NCBI GenBank assembly: GCA_002633005.1
Contig: NMRA01000781.1
Coordinates: 88,022 to 143,951 of the forward strand
Direction: 5' to 3'
Source of the DNA: Phoronis australis
Taxonomy: Eukaryota; Phoronida; Phoronidae
Length of the DNA: 55,930 nucleotides
Shown: piece after piece, positions 29,296 to 42,173 of the stretch
How the letters are laid out: each line of letters begins with the position of its first letter
Numbering within the stretch: the stretch's first letter is position 1
Notes under the pieces: model-generated
The model's input: the letters and a program-made list of their open reading frames with translations, nothing else
Databases searched by the model: none
What the model was told of the DNA's origin: nothing
Program-made: the position numbers and the translations under genes

Positions 29296-32197
29296 GTGAG
29301 CTTCACTTACAACAATCAGTTATAAAGGTTGAATCTACTCATCTCCAGCAGTGTTATTTTGATTTCTCAAATCTTTAGATTGACAACAACTCGTTGGCAT
29401 AGGTTTGTTTTCATAATAATTGCATGTCTTTTCTTGGTTAAGTGTATTTAAGATGCTACTATTTAACTTCAGACAAGACAATCTGTGAAAGTGTTGAATA
29501 ACCAGTAAAGTTTTATTTCGTAATTGATTGGAATTTTCTGGATTGTGAAATGTACAAGTTAAAGCACTGAACCATTCAATTATGTCAAAAGTTTGTCAGA
29601 AACTTAGAAACAATCCATGCGGGGAATATAAACATTCCCAGAACTGAGTTGTCGGCAACAGCTTGTGGTTTTAGCTTCGATGAATTTTTTTGGTCCATTT
29701 TCGTGTCTTAGCTTCTGGACTGTACATAGTAATAGAAACATTTCCCGGGTTGATCACAGCATTGGAAAATAACGGTGGAAATCGTGCTGATTTGCAGAAC
29801 TTGAGGTAAGGACTATCGCAAAACAGAAGTTTTACGCCACTGCTGCCGGCAGCCGAGAGTTGAACTCTGCAAGCAGACGATTGCCTCAGTAAAAAACCAC
29901 ATAGTTACTCATTATTAGGCCTTGATTTTCTGTAAAGACCTTACATCTCAGTGTAGATATACTGTATGCATCCATAAGGAAGCGTTTTCGCTTGATTTGA
30001 ATTAGATTTTGGCAGATTTTACTAGCCGGTGACCTTACTTAGTTTAACCTACTTATATGTATGATGACCCAGATTGAAACTTCAGCGAGGCCCAAAAATA
30101 GCCGCCTGATCACTGTGCGTCGGAATTTTCATCGGTAAATCTTTTCTGTTTTTAGAGCAGTGAAACTGCTTTTTCAGGAACGATGCCTTGAATTAATGAT
30201 TTAGGTAACCCAAGCGATTGAGCCCAATAAAATTTGGCTTTGTACATGCGAGTTTAATCCACCAGCGGACTGCACACCAACCGTGAAATACGGCTTCTAC
30301 CGTTGAATACGGCTTCTACAATGTTATACGGATTGGCTCTACTTTCCCGTATATGACAGATGAATACGTCACATATATAATGGCCATATTTTCATACATA
30401 TGGGATAAGAAGATATACCCAGCCAATAATCTTGTAAATTAGTAACCTCTACTCACTCATAAGTGTATTCATTCAATAATAAAGCTTGAACTTCAAAAAC
30501 TCTATTTTTAAAATGAAACTGCTGCTTTAACATGTAATCTTTCTTGGTTTTAGTTGACGTGAAGTAATATTCTACATATCTTGCATGCTTGACACACTAG
30601 TTCCTTAGTCACACTTCAGGTGGTGTTTACCTCTCTACTGAGTCATATCACTACATCTTACTTGAACGGCTGATTTCTATCATTTTAGTGGTGTCACATT
30701 AAGCTTCAGTCGTTAATGTGATGAGTTCTTGAGCTAAAATGGATCCATCAGCCAGATTTTGGCATCAGAAACCACCAATCAGTATATCACCTGGCGAAGT
30801 CGAAATTATTCTGTCATTGCTCGATGGATTTCTCTCTCGCAAGATGTCATCGGATCATAGGGCGATGTTGTTTGATACTGGCAATTGTCAGCTAATACAT
30901 AGATAGTTCACTTGGCAGATTTCAGTTGGTTGGCAGATGTCAATGACCATTACTGACAAAATGCATCCATGTTGGAATGACGTCCCCTTCATATGTTTTA
31001 AGTGGGACTTCTGCTACCAGTCTGACAAAAAATCACCCAAACTCAGTCGACAGTATTGGTTAAAATGTGGCCATGGTATAATGCGAAACTGATGCTAGTC
31101 TGATCAGCAATGCAATGACAAGCGACTGAGCATAGCCTGGTGATCTACCGACACACAATCTGTGTAAATATAAATTGAGCGATGCAAAATATCAGCTGAA
31201 TGCCAGAAAAAAAAATTTGCCTGACTGCACTAGTTGGAGATTGTTTATGCCTACACCAGGCCAGTACTCCCAATAATCACCCGTCAGCCAACATGGTAAT
31301 TTGTTTTCCTCTGCTAAGTCGGAAACTTTGTATGATCTAGAATTTGATAAAATGATTTGCTTGTTATTAGTAGTTTAGTACTATGCATGATGTGGATGCC
31401 AGTAGTACTTGTTACAAAATAAATTTGTTGAGAACACTGAGAGCATGATGGACAATTCTCATTATTTTGACAGTATCATTGAAGCCGTTTGATGTTACCA
31501 AATGAGTGATGTTCAGTTGTTAGATATTTAGATCCATATAGATAGAACTCCATGAGAATACTTGTCTACCATTCTGGAAAGGCTTTTGTCACCCAGTCTG
31601 GGTAACAATGTTTTACCCTTGTGGTATTATTTCACATAACTGCTTTCATATGTTGTTAACTCCACCCAGGGGACATGGTGCCATTCTGTTTCTACCCACC
31701 AACCAATCAAAGTACATGCACTGGGTTTGTTGAGCCATTTGTCTCAGTATGTATGTTGTGTTGCTTCATGGTTCATTGTTTACTCTGCTGCTTTACTTTA
31801 TGTTCTGTTCATATCACTGCTTTCATATGGAGTTCTTATCTCCTCCATCGGTTGCCTGGCAACAGTACTTATGACTGGTCATTTTTCTTTCAGTTATGAC
31901 TCACCAGTACCAGTCAGCCCAACTCTTTTTGCTTCAGTTTCTCTTCTGCAATTCACTATTCACTTTACTTAATGCTGTCAGTTGATTATCAGTGAGGAGG
32001 TAACTCAAAATTATGCTTCACTGTCGGCTTTGGTCAGCTGCATGGAGTTCAGCAGGCTAAAATTGTCCCATTTCCCTCATCATGTGAACAAAGAAGTCTA
32101 ACCGAATGCCATGTGAATGAGTGTGTTGTTTAAATGTTCACATGTTAAGTTGTCTGTTTCACTTGCACCTCTTCACTGTGTGTATCGTCTCTCTCAG
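29296..32197. other. STIM intron, no gene seen
   Basis: Unique AT-rich sequence. Two overlapping open frames at 31675-31972 have no family resemblance. A short direct duplication (aatacggcttctac) occurs near 30285-30320. Nothing else recognised. Confidence 0.5.
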
Positions 32198-32392
32198 CAC
32201 CAAAGACAGTCTCGCCTGCCGTCGAGGATCACCCAAGCCCCGAACCACAACGGGAGCTAAAGTCAGCCGGCGAGTTTGTTGTTCTCAAGCACAGTGTACC
32301 CCGAGAGGGAGGACTGGATCATAAAGTCAAAACACAACCCATAGACTATAAGAAGGCTCTTGAGGCCAAAAGGGCCAAGTTCCGAAGGCAGG
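32198..32392 (+). CDS. STIM: STIM exon: C-terminal tail, 65 codons
   Basis: Acceptor TCTCTCTCAG, donor GGCAG|G then gtaggg; phase 1 to phase 1. Peptide begins APKTVSPAVEDHPSPEPQ, continues KSAGEFVVLKHSVPREGG and ends YKKALEAKRAKFRRQG. Proline-rich then basic, consistent with the disordered STIM tail. Assigned by frame continuity and splice signals, not by conserved motif. Length is a multiple of three, so it can be skipped without a frameshift. Confidence 0.75.
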
Positions 32393-32599
32393 GTAGGGCA
32401 ATAACTCTGTTGTAGACAAAGTGTTAGTCTTCCTTAAACCAGGCGGTGATTCAGTTACATCATTTCTTAAGTCTATTGGTCTAAACGTGGTCTAAGAAAA
32501 ATGAGCATGGGTTTCTGGTACTCTTATGGTAGTCAATGATTAGCACTTTCATGGTTATTGTGAATACCATGATTGTACCATATACCCGTCTCGTTCTAA

Positions 32600-32665
32600 G
32601 AATGTTGTAACACCTGAAGATGAGTTGAGAAACAGCCAGCCAAAACGTTGTGCCAATTGAATGTA
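32600..32665 (+). other. possible Penelope-like 3' remnant
   Basis: The phrase acacctgaagatgagttgag and aaacagccagccaaaacgtt resembles sequences that follow GIY-YIG ORFs in Penelope-like elements (compare 11070-11105). No ORF is attached. Confidence 0.25.
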
Positions 32666-33045
32666 AATAGGTTAGAGGCTGGTGTAAACTGATTGAGAGA
32701 ATCTAGAAATGATGTTAAGCATTCTCCTGTTAGTTATTATTGGTTTAGTCTCTGCTACTGTCTTTGAGGTTAGTACTGGTAGATGAAAAGTGTCAGATAA
32801 ACAAGCAGAGATAATTTTTGTTTCTAAATAATTAATCATTTCATTTTGTATTAATGTAGTTTTTATGAGACTGCAGATGATCAGTTTCCGTGGTCTTACA
32901 TTGTTGTTATAAGGCTTGAAGACTTGTCTTGAGTTTTTATCGTTGATTGGAAGTTAGTCTAACTGTGTAGTCTAACTGTGAAGGTTTTGATAGCATTGGA
33001 GGCATTACTCAGTTTAACTGACTATCTTGTTTCTTTCCTTCAAAG

Positions 33046-33120
33046 CTACCACGGGATCCATCTCCTTCAAGAATCCCATCTCCACTGTGATTGAGGAGAA
33101 AACCAGCGTGGTCAAATCAG
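33046..33120 (+). CDS. STIM: STIM exon: C-terminal tail, 25 codons, optional stop
   Basis: Acceptor CCTTCAAAG, donor TCAG|gtcaat (weak); phase 1 to phase 1. The peptide reads ATTGSISFKNPISTVIEE and KTSVVKS. If the weak donor is not used the frame runs GGT CAA TAA and ends at 33128, giving a short-tail isoform. Symmetric exon. Confidence 0.65.
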
Positions 33121-33824
33121 GTCAATAAATATAGCACAACTTAAGGGAGGGGTTTACACCTTTGTATTGTTTGCCACACGTCCTTCTCAAACAAACATTC
33201 CAAACATTCCAAACACAACCTGACAAATCATTCCCCGCATGCCTTGCCCACCCCACCCATTCAAGCTTTTTGTCTCTTTGGCAGTTTTGTCTTTTGCAAT
33301 ATTATGTTAAATTTCTAACTTTACTTTTACTTTGAAGTTTTGTGTGATTCAGTTAATAGCTTATATTCTCTTTTTAGTGATTTGAACAGTAATAGCCATT
33401 TTGTCATAAAGCGGTTACATGATAAATAGGCCTTTTGCAAGACAGCCATGGGTTAGTTGGCAGACAGTTGTTTTGCATTTTCATATACATTTAATGGAGT
33501 GGAATTTTCCCAGCATTCTTTGCGACCTTCATTTGGTCAAATAACCACCAGTCATCATATTGCCACTGGTCATCAAATAACCACTGGTCTATGGTAGGAT
33601 ATGCATTCAATTAAATAAAAACAATGTCCAACGCCTCAAATTGTCCTTGATTGAAAGATACCACATTTCACCCATCTTGCACACCAGAATTAGGTATTGG
33701 TCCAAGTGACTGGCTGTTACAACGCTGAAAGCATTGTAAGCAGATGTTGTGTGCAGAATGTTTCCTGTTGAATCAAAGTAGAATAAATCTGTAGCCTTTA
33801 GGTGTATTGACCTGATTTGGATGA

Positions 33825-34065
33825 AATTATTGCATTCTATGGTTCACTTAAGGTAATTGCCCTGCTCTACCAACATTCCTTGTAATTATTGCATTCTATG
33901 GTTCACTTAAGGTAACTGCCCTGCTCTACCAACATTCCTTGTAATTATTGCATTCTATGGTTCACTTAAGGTAACTGCCCTGCTCTACCAACATTCCTTG
34001 TAATTATTGCATTCTATGGTTCACTTAAGGTAATTGCCCTGCTCTACCAACATTCCTTCTAATGA
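33825..34065. repeat. 59-bp minisatellite
   Basis: Four nearly identical units of attattgcattctatggttc followed by acttaaggtaactgccctgc. Confidence 0.95.
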
Positions 34066-36787
34066 CATAATGAATACACAGCTCCTCATACGCATGTCCT
34101 TCATAATATTTTGACTACTTTTATTTAAGAGGGCTAATTACTGTGTTTTATTACAGTGGCAACATCACTGCCCAACTTGATCTGTACGAGAAGTGGTAGG
34201 GGTTTATCCATTCCATGTTATGGTTGCATTGGGCATGTGTTGTTTTGTTTACTGGTGAAGGTAGTTGAGTTCCTGCTGCGGTGTTCACAGCTGTGTATAT
34301 AATGCTGATATTGTGCTTCTCTCTTGATTTTTTTGGAGTCTTATTCTCATATCTATCTTTAGGTTCATCTTGACGCATTGCATAATTAGCTTCAGTGTTA
34401 AGTGATGGTAAATGGGTGGATTAGTTCTCTTAAAGGTATTTGATTCTATTTCACTGAAGCTGTGAAAGATGGATATTTCAACATAAAACAATTTAACATT
34501 GAGTGAGGAATGCCGCTAAATGCTGTTCCTTGACACACTTTAGTTGTTAAAACTTGAGTTTCTAAAGTTGACCATTTGATGTGGGTATACAGTTGATTTA
34601 TGGTCTCACAGGAACTGAGAATTGAGACTAAACTTGATACCTAAAGCACGCTAGATAATGACATTTTTGTGCCAAAAGTCATGTGGTTGTCCACATGAGC
34701 AATAGGCATTCGGTCTAATTAAACACTGCTCTTGGGGCTTTGTTTCACTAATCTGCTTATTGGGTAATCTACCTACGATTACAATTCAACTCGCATAACC
34801 AAAACGTCTTAATAGAATATCTGGTTGTAAAACGTAAAGTATCATGAAATTTAATCGCTGCATTTTGTTACACCGGAGAACACCCTACTCATTTGAAGGG
34901 ACATTGTTGTACACCGGAGAACACACGACTCATTTGAAGGGACATTATTGCAAAACAGTCGAAAGTTTGGGGATTAGTGTCGAATGGGAGACTTCTTCAA
35001 GTTATTAGCTTTGACGAGAGCTATAAAACAACTAAATTTGTTGTACTTTTGTGATTTTATTACAAATGGACAATTCTCACTGTTTGTTTGCCAGATATTC
35101 GCTGAAATCAAGATCGGTGTCTTTACCATACCTTTAAAATACTCTGTTATTGAACGCATGGGATGTGGCTCAGCGACAGAGCGTCCAAGTGCTAAGTGCG
35201 GAATTTGTGGGTTTGATTCCACGCTACTGCTAATTTTCCTGTCAGTTTCTTCTACTTATTCGTCTTTGATAATAATTGATTGGTTCTGGTGACGAATACC
35301 CCCAGACATTTGACAAACACTAATAAGCACCTTTTTTGCATCAATGTTCTTCCAAGTTTCAGAAACAGTCAGCCCTCAAAGCTGAGTGTTGTGTGAGATT
35401 GGTTGTCATGTCTTGTGTTGGTAACTTCCAGATTAACTCTTTATTTTGACTATTTTTTATCATTCTCCTTTTCCTTTGGTCACATTTCATGCAGTCCTAT
35501 TTTGACTTCATTTCAATGCAGGGTGGTTTGATTGTTTGATGTTATCACGTGTTAAACTAAGTCACCATTGTCTGTAGGACAAGTACATGCTCTAGAGTAT
35601 AGGAAATACGTGGGTTAAAGTTTGTGCATGATTTTCTGTTACTACAATTACATACAGTTGTGAACTATGGTAACAAACACATGTCACAACAAGGCTTTAG
35701 AATTTATTTTCATTCATGCTGCGTTGCTTTAAATGAGATTTGCATTTAATTCGTCCTGGACGCTAATTGGTTGTATTATTCAATAAGTTATCTGGCTCTC
35801 TTTCACAGTCCTACAGCTGCATGTTATTTGGTGTTGGAGAACTTGGTTCAACCTGAGATATTGGTCCTAGGTTCAACTCAGTATTATAAATCTTCATTAC
35901 ATGCTAGCTGCAAACTAAATAAAATTCAAATTAACATAATATTATCTGATAAACACGATCCATGTGGTTTCAGAATCAGATTGTTACTTGATATTGTTGA
36001 CTTAATGCGTGTGATTTAGTAATATCAGGCAGAGATAACCAGGACTGCTTATCTCTTCCTGGTAATATGCAATCAACGGTAAAATATTACCAATTTTGGA
36101 CATAGGTAATTGCTAAAATTGACCTTATTAAAATTTTCAAGCTTTCTAACTGCGTTTTGAATAGCCACAGTTTAACGTCTGCTGCCACAGTTTAATGTCT
36201 GCTAGCTACTGCATTTATTTGTTGCTACGTATATTTTATGAGAAAAATGAAAAATAAAATTTCACTCGTCCATCATGTTGAGTCGTAAACTGGTGAGATT
36301 TTACTGGATATGATTGTAGAATTTGTAGGATGCTAATTACACTACATGTCTAAATGTCTCCATCAATTGTGGCGTCTTTGTACACATGCATGCTTGTATG
36401 TTGCACTTGCCTGCATTGTGAGAGCATTGTGTAATTCTAACCTCATACCTAGCATTTTTACCTAAAATTTCCTTATTTGATACCAAAAAGGAAAAATTAG
36501 TTCAGGAAAAGTCCTGAATGTTGGGACACAGTACCAGTATTTAAAATTTGTGGTCACATCCATGGTTTTGAAACAACTTACAATTTTGTGAACTGGAAAG
36601 TGGCTTTTGAAATATATTAATGTGTTTGCATACATACAACAAAAATGTCTTGCGGTTAGTTGAAGTAAAAAATTTCATGTTTTTGACAATATTTCAATAC
36701 CCAAATTGAGGGATCTTCCTGATTACTTAATTATAATAATTGTTAAGTGGTGTATATCCTTTTCACCTGTAAAGTTAATGTTTGCAG
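34066..36787. other. STIM intron, no protein gene seen
   Basis: Contains a 47-bp direct repeat (caccggagaacac...ctcatttgaagggacatt) near 34870-34950 and the tRNA-like segment listed separately. Nothing else recognised. Confidence 0.5.
35160..35232 (+). repeat. tRNA-derived sequence (SINE head or tRNA pseudogene)
   Basis: The A-box-like TGGCTCAGCGACAGAGCG and B-box-like GGTTTGATTCC are correctly spaced, with a short T-arm (GTGG...CCAC). I cannot form a proper acceptor stem, so it is not a functional tRNA. Confidence 0.55.
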
Positions 36788-36883
36788 GCTCAACTGGCTC
36801 CTTACAACTACACCAGTCTATGCCTCCTCTGAACATCACAGAAACGGATGAGTTTGAAGATTTACCTCCAGCCTATGCTGCAG
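36788..36883 (+). CDS. STIM: STIM exon: C-terminal tail, 32 codons
   Basis: Acceptor TGTTTGCAG, donor GCTGCAG|gtgagc; phase 1 to phase 1. The peptide reads GSTGSLQLHQSMPPLNITE and TDEFEDLPPAYAA, an acidic, proline-containing tail. Read-through of the donor stays open to a stop at 36978. Assigned by phase and splice signals. Confidence 0.72.
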
Positions 36884-37098
36884 GTGAGCTACATACTGAC
36901 CCTCCCCTCAGTAGTATGTCTATGTTCCGCCCTAATTTTGGTTGTGTAGCTTCACAACAATGCATTCAAGGTTGGTGATACTTTTACTTCAATCTGGGTT
37001 CAACTTGTTTTTTTCCTCTGTATCCATTAATAGTTGGATTCTTTGCTTTGGCAAAAGTCACCAGTTAAAACTGACGGATGATCCTATTCGCCATACAG

Positions 37099-37136
37099 GA
37101 ACAGATCCAAGATCTAAATCAGTCGATGGAGTCTAA
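37099..37136 (+). CDS. STIM: candidate alternative terminal STIM exon
   Basis: After the acceptor CGCCATACAG the phase-1 frame reads GTDPRSKSVDGV then TAA at 37134-37136, giving a 12-residue alternative C-terminus. No donor follows. A 37-bp array starts right at the stop. Supported only by the acceptor, the phase and a plausible tail composition. Confidence 0.35.
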
Positions 37137-37325
37137 TAATGGGCAAATATAAGGGGAGATTCCTGCATTACTACAATGGGCAAATATAAGGGGAGATTGC
37201 TGCATTACTACAATGGGCAAATATAAGGGGAGATTGCTGCATTACTACAATGGGCAAATATAAGGGGAGATTGCTGCATTACTACAATGGGCAAATATAA
37301 GGGGAGATTGCTGCATTACTACAAT
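37137..37325. repeat. 37-bp minisatellite
   Basis: Five units of acaatgggcaaatataaggg followed by gagattgctgcattact. Three more units lie at 38876-38988 after the gap. Confidence 0.95.
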
Positions 37326-39972
37326 GTTAGTGACTGAGCAGGCATAGCTTGAATCCCTATACTGCATGGGACCCGCTTGACATGTCATTGCTCGTGGCTA
37401 ACATGTCATTTCCACATCACTAGATATCGTTTAGTGCGAGTGTATATTTTATTAGCTAGAAATGAAAAGTATCACCATGCCTTGCAAGCTTACAGTCATT
37501 ATGACTTTTGATGATAGCATACTGTTAAAAATGTGTCAAGGTACAATGAGATGAGAGGTTGAACCATTGATTACCTGGCTGGTCTATTGAAGCAAGGCTA
37601 GGCCTGATAATGGACATTTTTGTATTGTGTCGAAAGCTTAAAAATACATCATACTACACAAGACATCATTATGTGCTGCTTGGTACTTGCACTTGATGTA
37701 TGTCACTACGTATTTTTTATTTTTTATAAGTTGCCCATTTCTCTATGGTCATGTGATATTGTCATCTTCATGTTAACCTTTGACCCCATTAGTTGACCAG
37801 GCCAGCTGTTTAACCCAATCCAAGAGATCTATGTCGGTGCCATTGAATATGATGTACATTACAGACAGAGGTATCCTCTGCATGACCAGTGTTCTGTCTC
37901 GTGCTCTAGGAATGACTCTCATGTGACAGCACATATCCCCAGTTACGTTTGATATTAACATATTAGTCCAGCCATTGTCTTTAATAGTTAACCTTTTTTG
38001 GCTTTTTGCTTGTATCTACTCTCATTTTGTATAATAGAACTCACCACATTGTATGCTGCTGATCCTAGGTACTAGCAGTTCAAAACTTGGTATCTTGCTG
38101 CTGTAGAGATTTCACTAAATGCAAGAGTTTTTTCATGAATAGAATTGAGGTGTACCATATCCTCTTACAACGATGTAAACTTGTGCACCTAATGCCTCGT
38201 TGACGGCACCCCAAAGTGCTCTGCTTTATGTCTCAATTGCAAATCATGTTCTCACTTAATGTTTTCAAATGTTCANNNNNNNNNNNNNNNNNNNNNNNNN
38301 NNNNNNNNNNNNNNNNNNNNNNNNNNNNNNNNNNNNNNNNNNNNNNNNNNNNNNNNNNNNNNNNNNNNNNNNNNNNNNNNNNNNNNNNNNNNNNNNNNNN
38401 NNNNNNNNNNNNNNNNNNNNNNNNNNNNNNNNNNNNNNNNNNNNNNNNNNNNNNNNNNNNNNNNNNNNNNNNNNNNNNNNNNNNNNNNNNNNNNNNNNNN
38501 NNNNNNNNNNNNNNNNNNNNNNNNNNNNNNNNNNNNNNNNNNNNNNNNNNNNNNNNNNNNNNNNNNNNNNNNNNNNNNNNNNNNNNNNNNNNNNNNNNNN
38601 NNNNNNNNNNNNNNNNNNNNNNNNNNNNNNNNNNNNNNNNNNNNNNNNNNNNNNNNNNNNNNNNNNNNNNNNNNNNNNNNNNNNNNNNNNNNNNNNNNNN
38701 NNNNNNNNNNNNNNNNNNNNNNNNNNNNNNNNNNNNNNNNNNNNNNNNNNNNNNNNNNNNNNNNNNNNNNNNNNNNNNNNNNNNNNNNNNNNNNNNNNNN
38801 NNNNNNNNNNNNNNNNNNNNNNNNNNNNNNNNNNNNNNNNNNNNNNNNNNNNNNNNNNNNNNNNNNNNNNNNNNNAATGGGCAAATATAAGGGGAGATTC
38901 CTGCATTACTACAATGGGCAAATATAAGGGGAGATTGCTGCATTACTACAATGGGCAAATATAAGGGGAGATTGCTGCATTACTACAATGTTAGTGACTG
39001 AGCAGGCATAGCTTGAATCCCTATACTCCATGGGACCCGCTTGACATGTCATTGCTCGTGGCTAACATGTCATTTCCACATCACTAGATATCGTTTAGTG
39101 CGAGTGTATATTTTATTAGCTAGAAATGAAAAGTATCACCATGCCTTGCAAGCTTACAGTCATTATGACTTTTGATTATAGCATACTGTTAAAAATGTGT
39201 CAAGGTACAATGAGTTTAACAACAATCAAAATTTTGCCAGATAAGAGGTTGAACCATTGATTACCTGGCTGGTCTATTGAAGCAAGGCTAGGCCTGATAA
39301 TGGACATTTTTGTATTGTGTCGAAAGCTTAAAAATACATCATACTACACAAGACATCATTATGTGCTGCTTGGTACTTGCACTTGATGTATGTCACTACG
39401 TATTTTTTATTTTTTATAAGTTGCCCGGAGTTCTCTATGATCATGTGATATTGTCACCTTCATGTTAACCTTTGACCCCATTAGTTGACCAGGCCAGCTG
39501 TTTAACCCAATCCAAAAGATCTATGTCGGTGCCGTTGAATATGATGTACATTACAGACAGAGGTATCCTCTGCATGACCAGTGTTCTGTCTCGTGCTCTA
39601 GGAATGACTCTCATATGACAGCACTTATCCCCAGTTCCGTTTGATATTAACATATTAGTCCAGCCATTTGTCTTTAATAGTTAATCCTTTTTTGGCTTTT
39701 TGCTTGTTGTATCTACTCTCATTTTGCATAATAGAACTCACCACATTGTATGCTGCTGATCCTAGGTACTAGCAGTTCAAAACTTGGTATCTTGCTGCTG
39801 TAGAGATTTCACTAAATGCAAGAGTTTTGTCATGAATAGAATTGAGGTGTACCATATCCTCTTACAACGATGTAAACTTGTGCACCTAATGCCTCGTTAA
39901 CGGCACCCCAAAGTGCTCTGCTTTATGTCTCAATTGCAAATCATGTTCTCACTTAATGTTTTCAAATGTTCA
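37326..39972. repeat. ~0.95-kb duplication flanking an assembly gap
   Basis: 37326-38275 is repeated at about 38990-39972 with roughly 2% differences and small indels (for example an extra segment near 39215-39242). The 600-nt n-run lies between them. Allelic copies placed in tandem are the likeliest cause. Confidence 0.9.
38276..38875. other. assembly gap
   Basis: 600 n. Open frames spanning it are meaningless. Confidence 1.
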
Positions 39973-40159
39973 GTTTAACAGTCGTTGAGTGGTCTAAATA
40001 ATCTGCTAGGAGTCTCAGTATGTCAGTAACCCAGAGCATGTTAACCAACGTCAGTCACTCGAGGGAGTAAGCTTGTAATATCTTGTGTTCCACTTGAAAT
40101 TCACAGAAACGTTTTGTAGCAAGTACACATTCAGGATCTTGCCAAACTTGCAGGAAACC

Positions 40160-40390
40160 AGCACACTCGCAGATCACCTACAACCAGCACACTCGCAGAT
40201 CACCTACAACCAGCACACTCACAGATCAACTGCAACCAGTACACTCACAGATCAACTACAACCAGTACACTCACAGATCAACTACAACCAGCACACTCAC
40301 AGATCACCTACAACCAGCACACTCACAGATCAACTACAACCAGTACACTCACAGATCACCTACAACCAGCACACTCACAGATCACCTACA
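40160..40390. repeat. 26-bp minisatellite
   Basis: About nine units of cagcacactcacagatcacc followed by tacaac. Confidence 0.95.
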
Positions 40391-41554
40391 TCATTCTGAG
40401 CATGGCTATTGAACTGAACTGTTGAAAAACATTTGATGTTTTGAGTATCATCAGCACTGACGTATGTATCAGCTGTCAGTGTTTGCTCCTTACTATCTTA
40501 TTGTAAAGGAACAAAAGAGGTCCAATTTGAATGTGGTAAGTTCTAGTCAAAACCTAGTTATCGACACTATTTGCGAAGTCATGTCACATGTTACAATGTG
40601 GTAAAAATTCTCCAATTTGAGACTGAAAATTAATTGCTGTGCTCAAGTCCCGAGCTTGTACAAAATTTTAGAAATAGGCAGGGTAGTTTTGAGTCGCCAA
40701 CAAATTCTCAAGCCTTTGGATGTTTCTGGGGCTGTGCTCGCGCGACATATCCAAGTAATTTTTCACTCAAATGTTGCTGTACTCCAGCGATGCCAAATTT
40801 TCATTCAAGTGTATGCACACCACTTCAACCCACACATCAAAAGAGAATGGTGACAGTCCTAAATGAAACAGTGTACCAGCTTGGCTCGATTAATCGCCTG
40901 GGTGTTAGTTTGGCAATGATCATAAGACCCCCTAGTGGTCATAAAGGACCCCACACTTTATGATGATCTCTGGTCCAAATGTTCCCCTGACATGTATTCC
41001 CCTTTTCCTGAAGTTTTCCTGGCCTTATGTTCCTTGTGCCCGATGTTACACGCCGATGCCAGATAGGTGCGAAATTGTGGTTAGCGCACATTTTTATTGT
41101 TCTCTCCATCCAGTCTCTACATCACTTCCAACTCTCCCCGGGCCATACATCCTTGAGACTCAATTGCAGTAAATAAATTTTCTTCTGCTCAAGCAAGCAG
41201 TTGCTTGATGAGCGGACCTCACCTGGCGTGTGTGTGAGGGGGGTCGCTACTGAACTGATTCCTTGAGCTGATCTGAGCAACTGGGAGGGGGGGGGGTTGC
41301 ACCCCCTTGGCTACAGGCATGTGTTCTGCCTACTCATTAATTCAGTTTCTGCACATATTTTTGTGCGCATTTGGTGTATAAGCCCATGTGAGCCAAAATG
41401 GTTGTGAAACACTTTCTTTTGCATGATTTTGCTTGCTAATAATTTGTGAACATTTCGGCAATCTTTAGAGAGAATCAGAATTGAGTAAAATCAATTTCTG
41501 CTTTAAGTTTGATGTCTCAAATTTTCGAAGCTGTCCCAAATTGGAGACTTTTTA

Positions 41555-41810
41555 CCGTAGTGACTGCTGTGTCATGAGATTCATGTAGTGACTGGTGTGT
41601 CATGAGATTCATGTAGTGACTAGTGTGTCATGAGATTCATGTAGTGACTAGTGTGTCATGAGATTCATGTAGTGACTGGTGTGTCATGAGATTCATGTAG
41701 TGACTGGCGTGTCATGAGATTCGTGTAGTGACTGGCGTGTCATGAGATTCGTTTAGTGACTGGCATGTCACGAGTTTCATGTAGTGACTGGTGTGTCATG
41801 AGATTCATAC
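41555..41810. repeat. 28-bp minisatellite
   Basis: About nine units of tagtgactggtgtgtcatga followed by gattcatg. Confidence 0.95.
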
Positions 41811-42113
41811 AGCTTGCATTTGGTCCACTCTTATTGTTTGAAGGTAGTCTGTGACACATGCAGAGTTACGTAGCACGATGTCGTATCTTAACAAACAATG
41901 TTTTGTCAATTTATATGACTTTGCACTTGAAAGTTGACATACACTGTGGGTGAATTATTTCTGCCTGCATGAGCACCGTGCACTTCTCTCAACAACATGT
42001 CTTTTGCAGGTAAAGTAAAATTAATTTCTTTGTGAAGACCACTATTTCAGTCAGTGTCTTTTATATTGTGATCGGCCTGACATCCTAATACTTACTGCTA
42101 CTGTTCTGTTCAG

Positions 42114-42173
42114 TTCTACACTCCAATAGCCAATCATCATACTCTCCGCTCATACAGAGAAGGCCAAAGAGTG
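42114..42173 (+). CDS. STIM: STIM exon: C-terminal tail, 20 codons
   Basis: Acceptor CTGTTCTGTTCAG, donor AAGAGTG|gtaaat; phase 1 to phase 1. The peptide reads VLHSNSQSSYSPLIQ and RRPKS. Ser-rich and basic. Short and motif-free, so support is the splice sites and phase fit only. Symmetric exon. Confidence 0.6.

Noticed and set aside
31675-31972. Membrane-protein-like open frames
   Set aside because: Hydrophobicity comes from T-rich sequence; no start context, splice phase fit or family match.
35160-35232. Functional tRNA gene
   Set aside because: A and B boxes are present but no acceptor stem forms.
38216-38964. Open frames of over 200 codons
   Set aside because: They consist of the 600-n gap.
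40085-40399. 104-codon repeat protein (HSQITYNQHT-type repeats)
   Set aside because: Translation of the 26-bp minisatellite.
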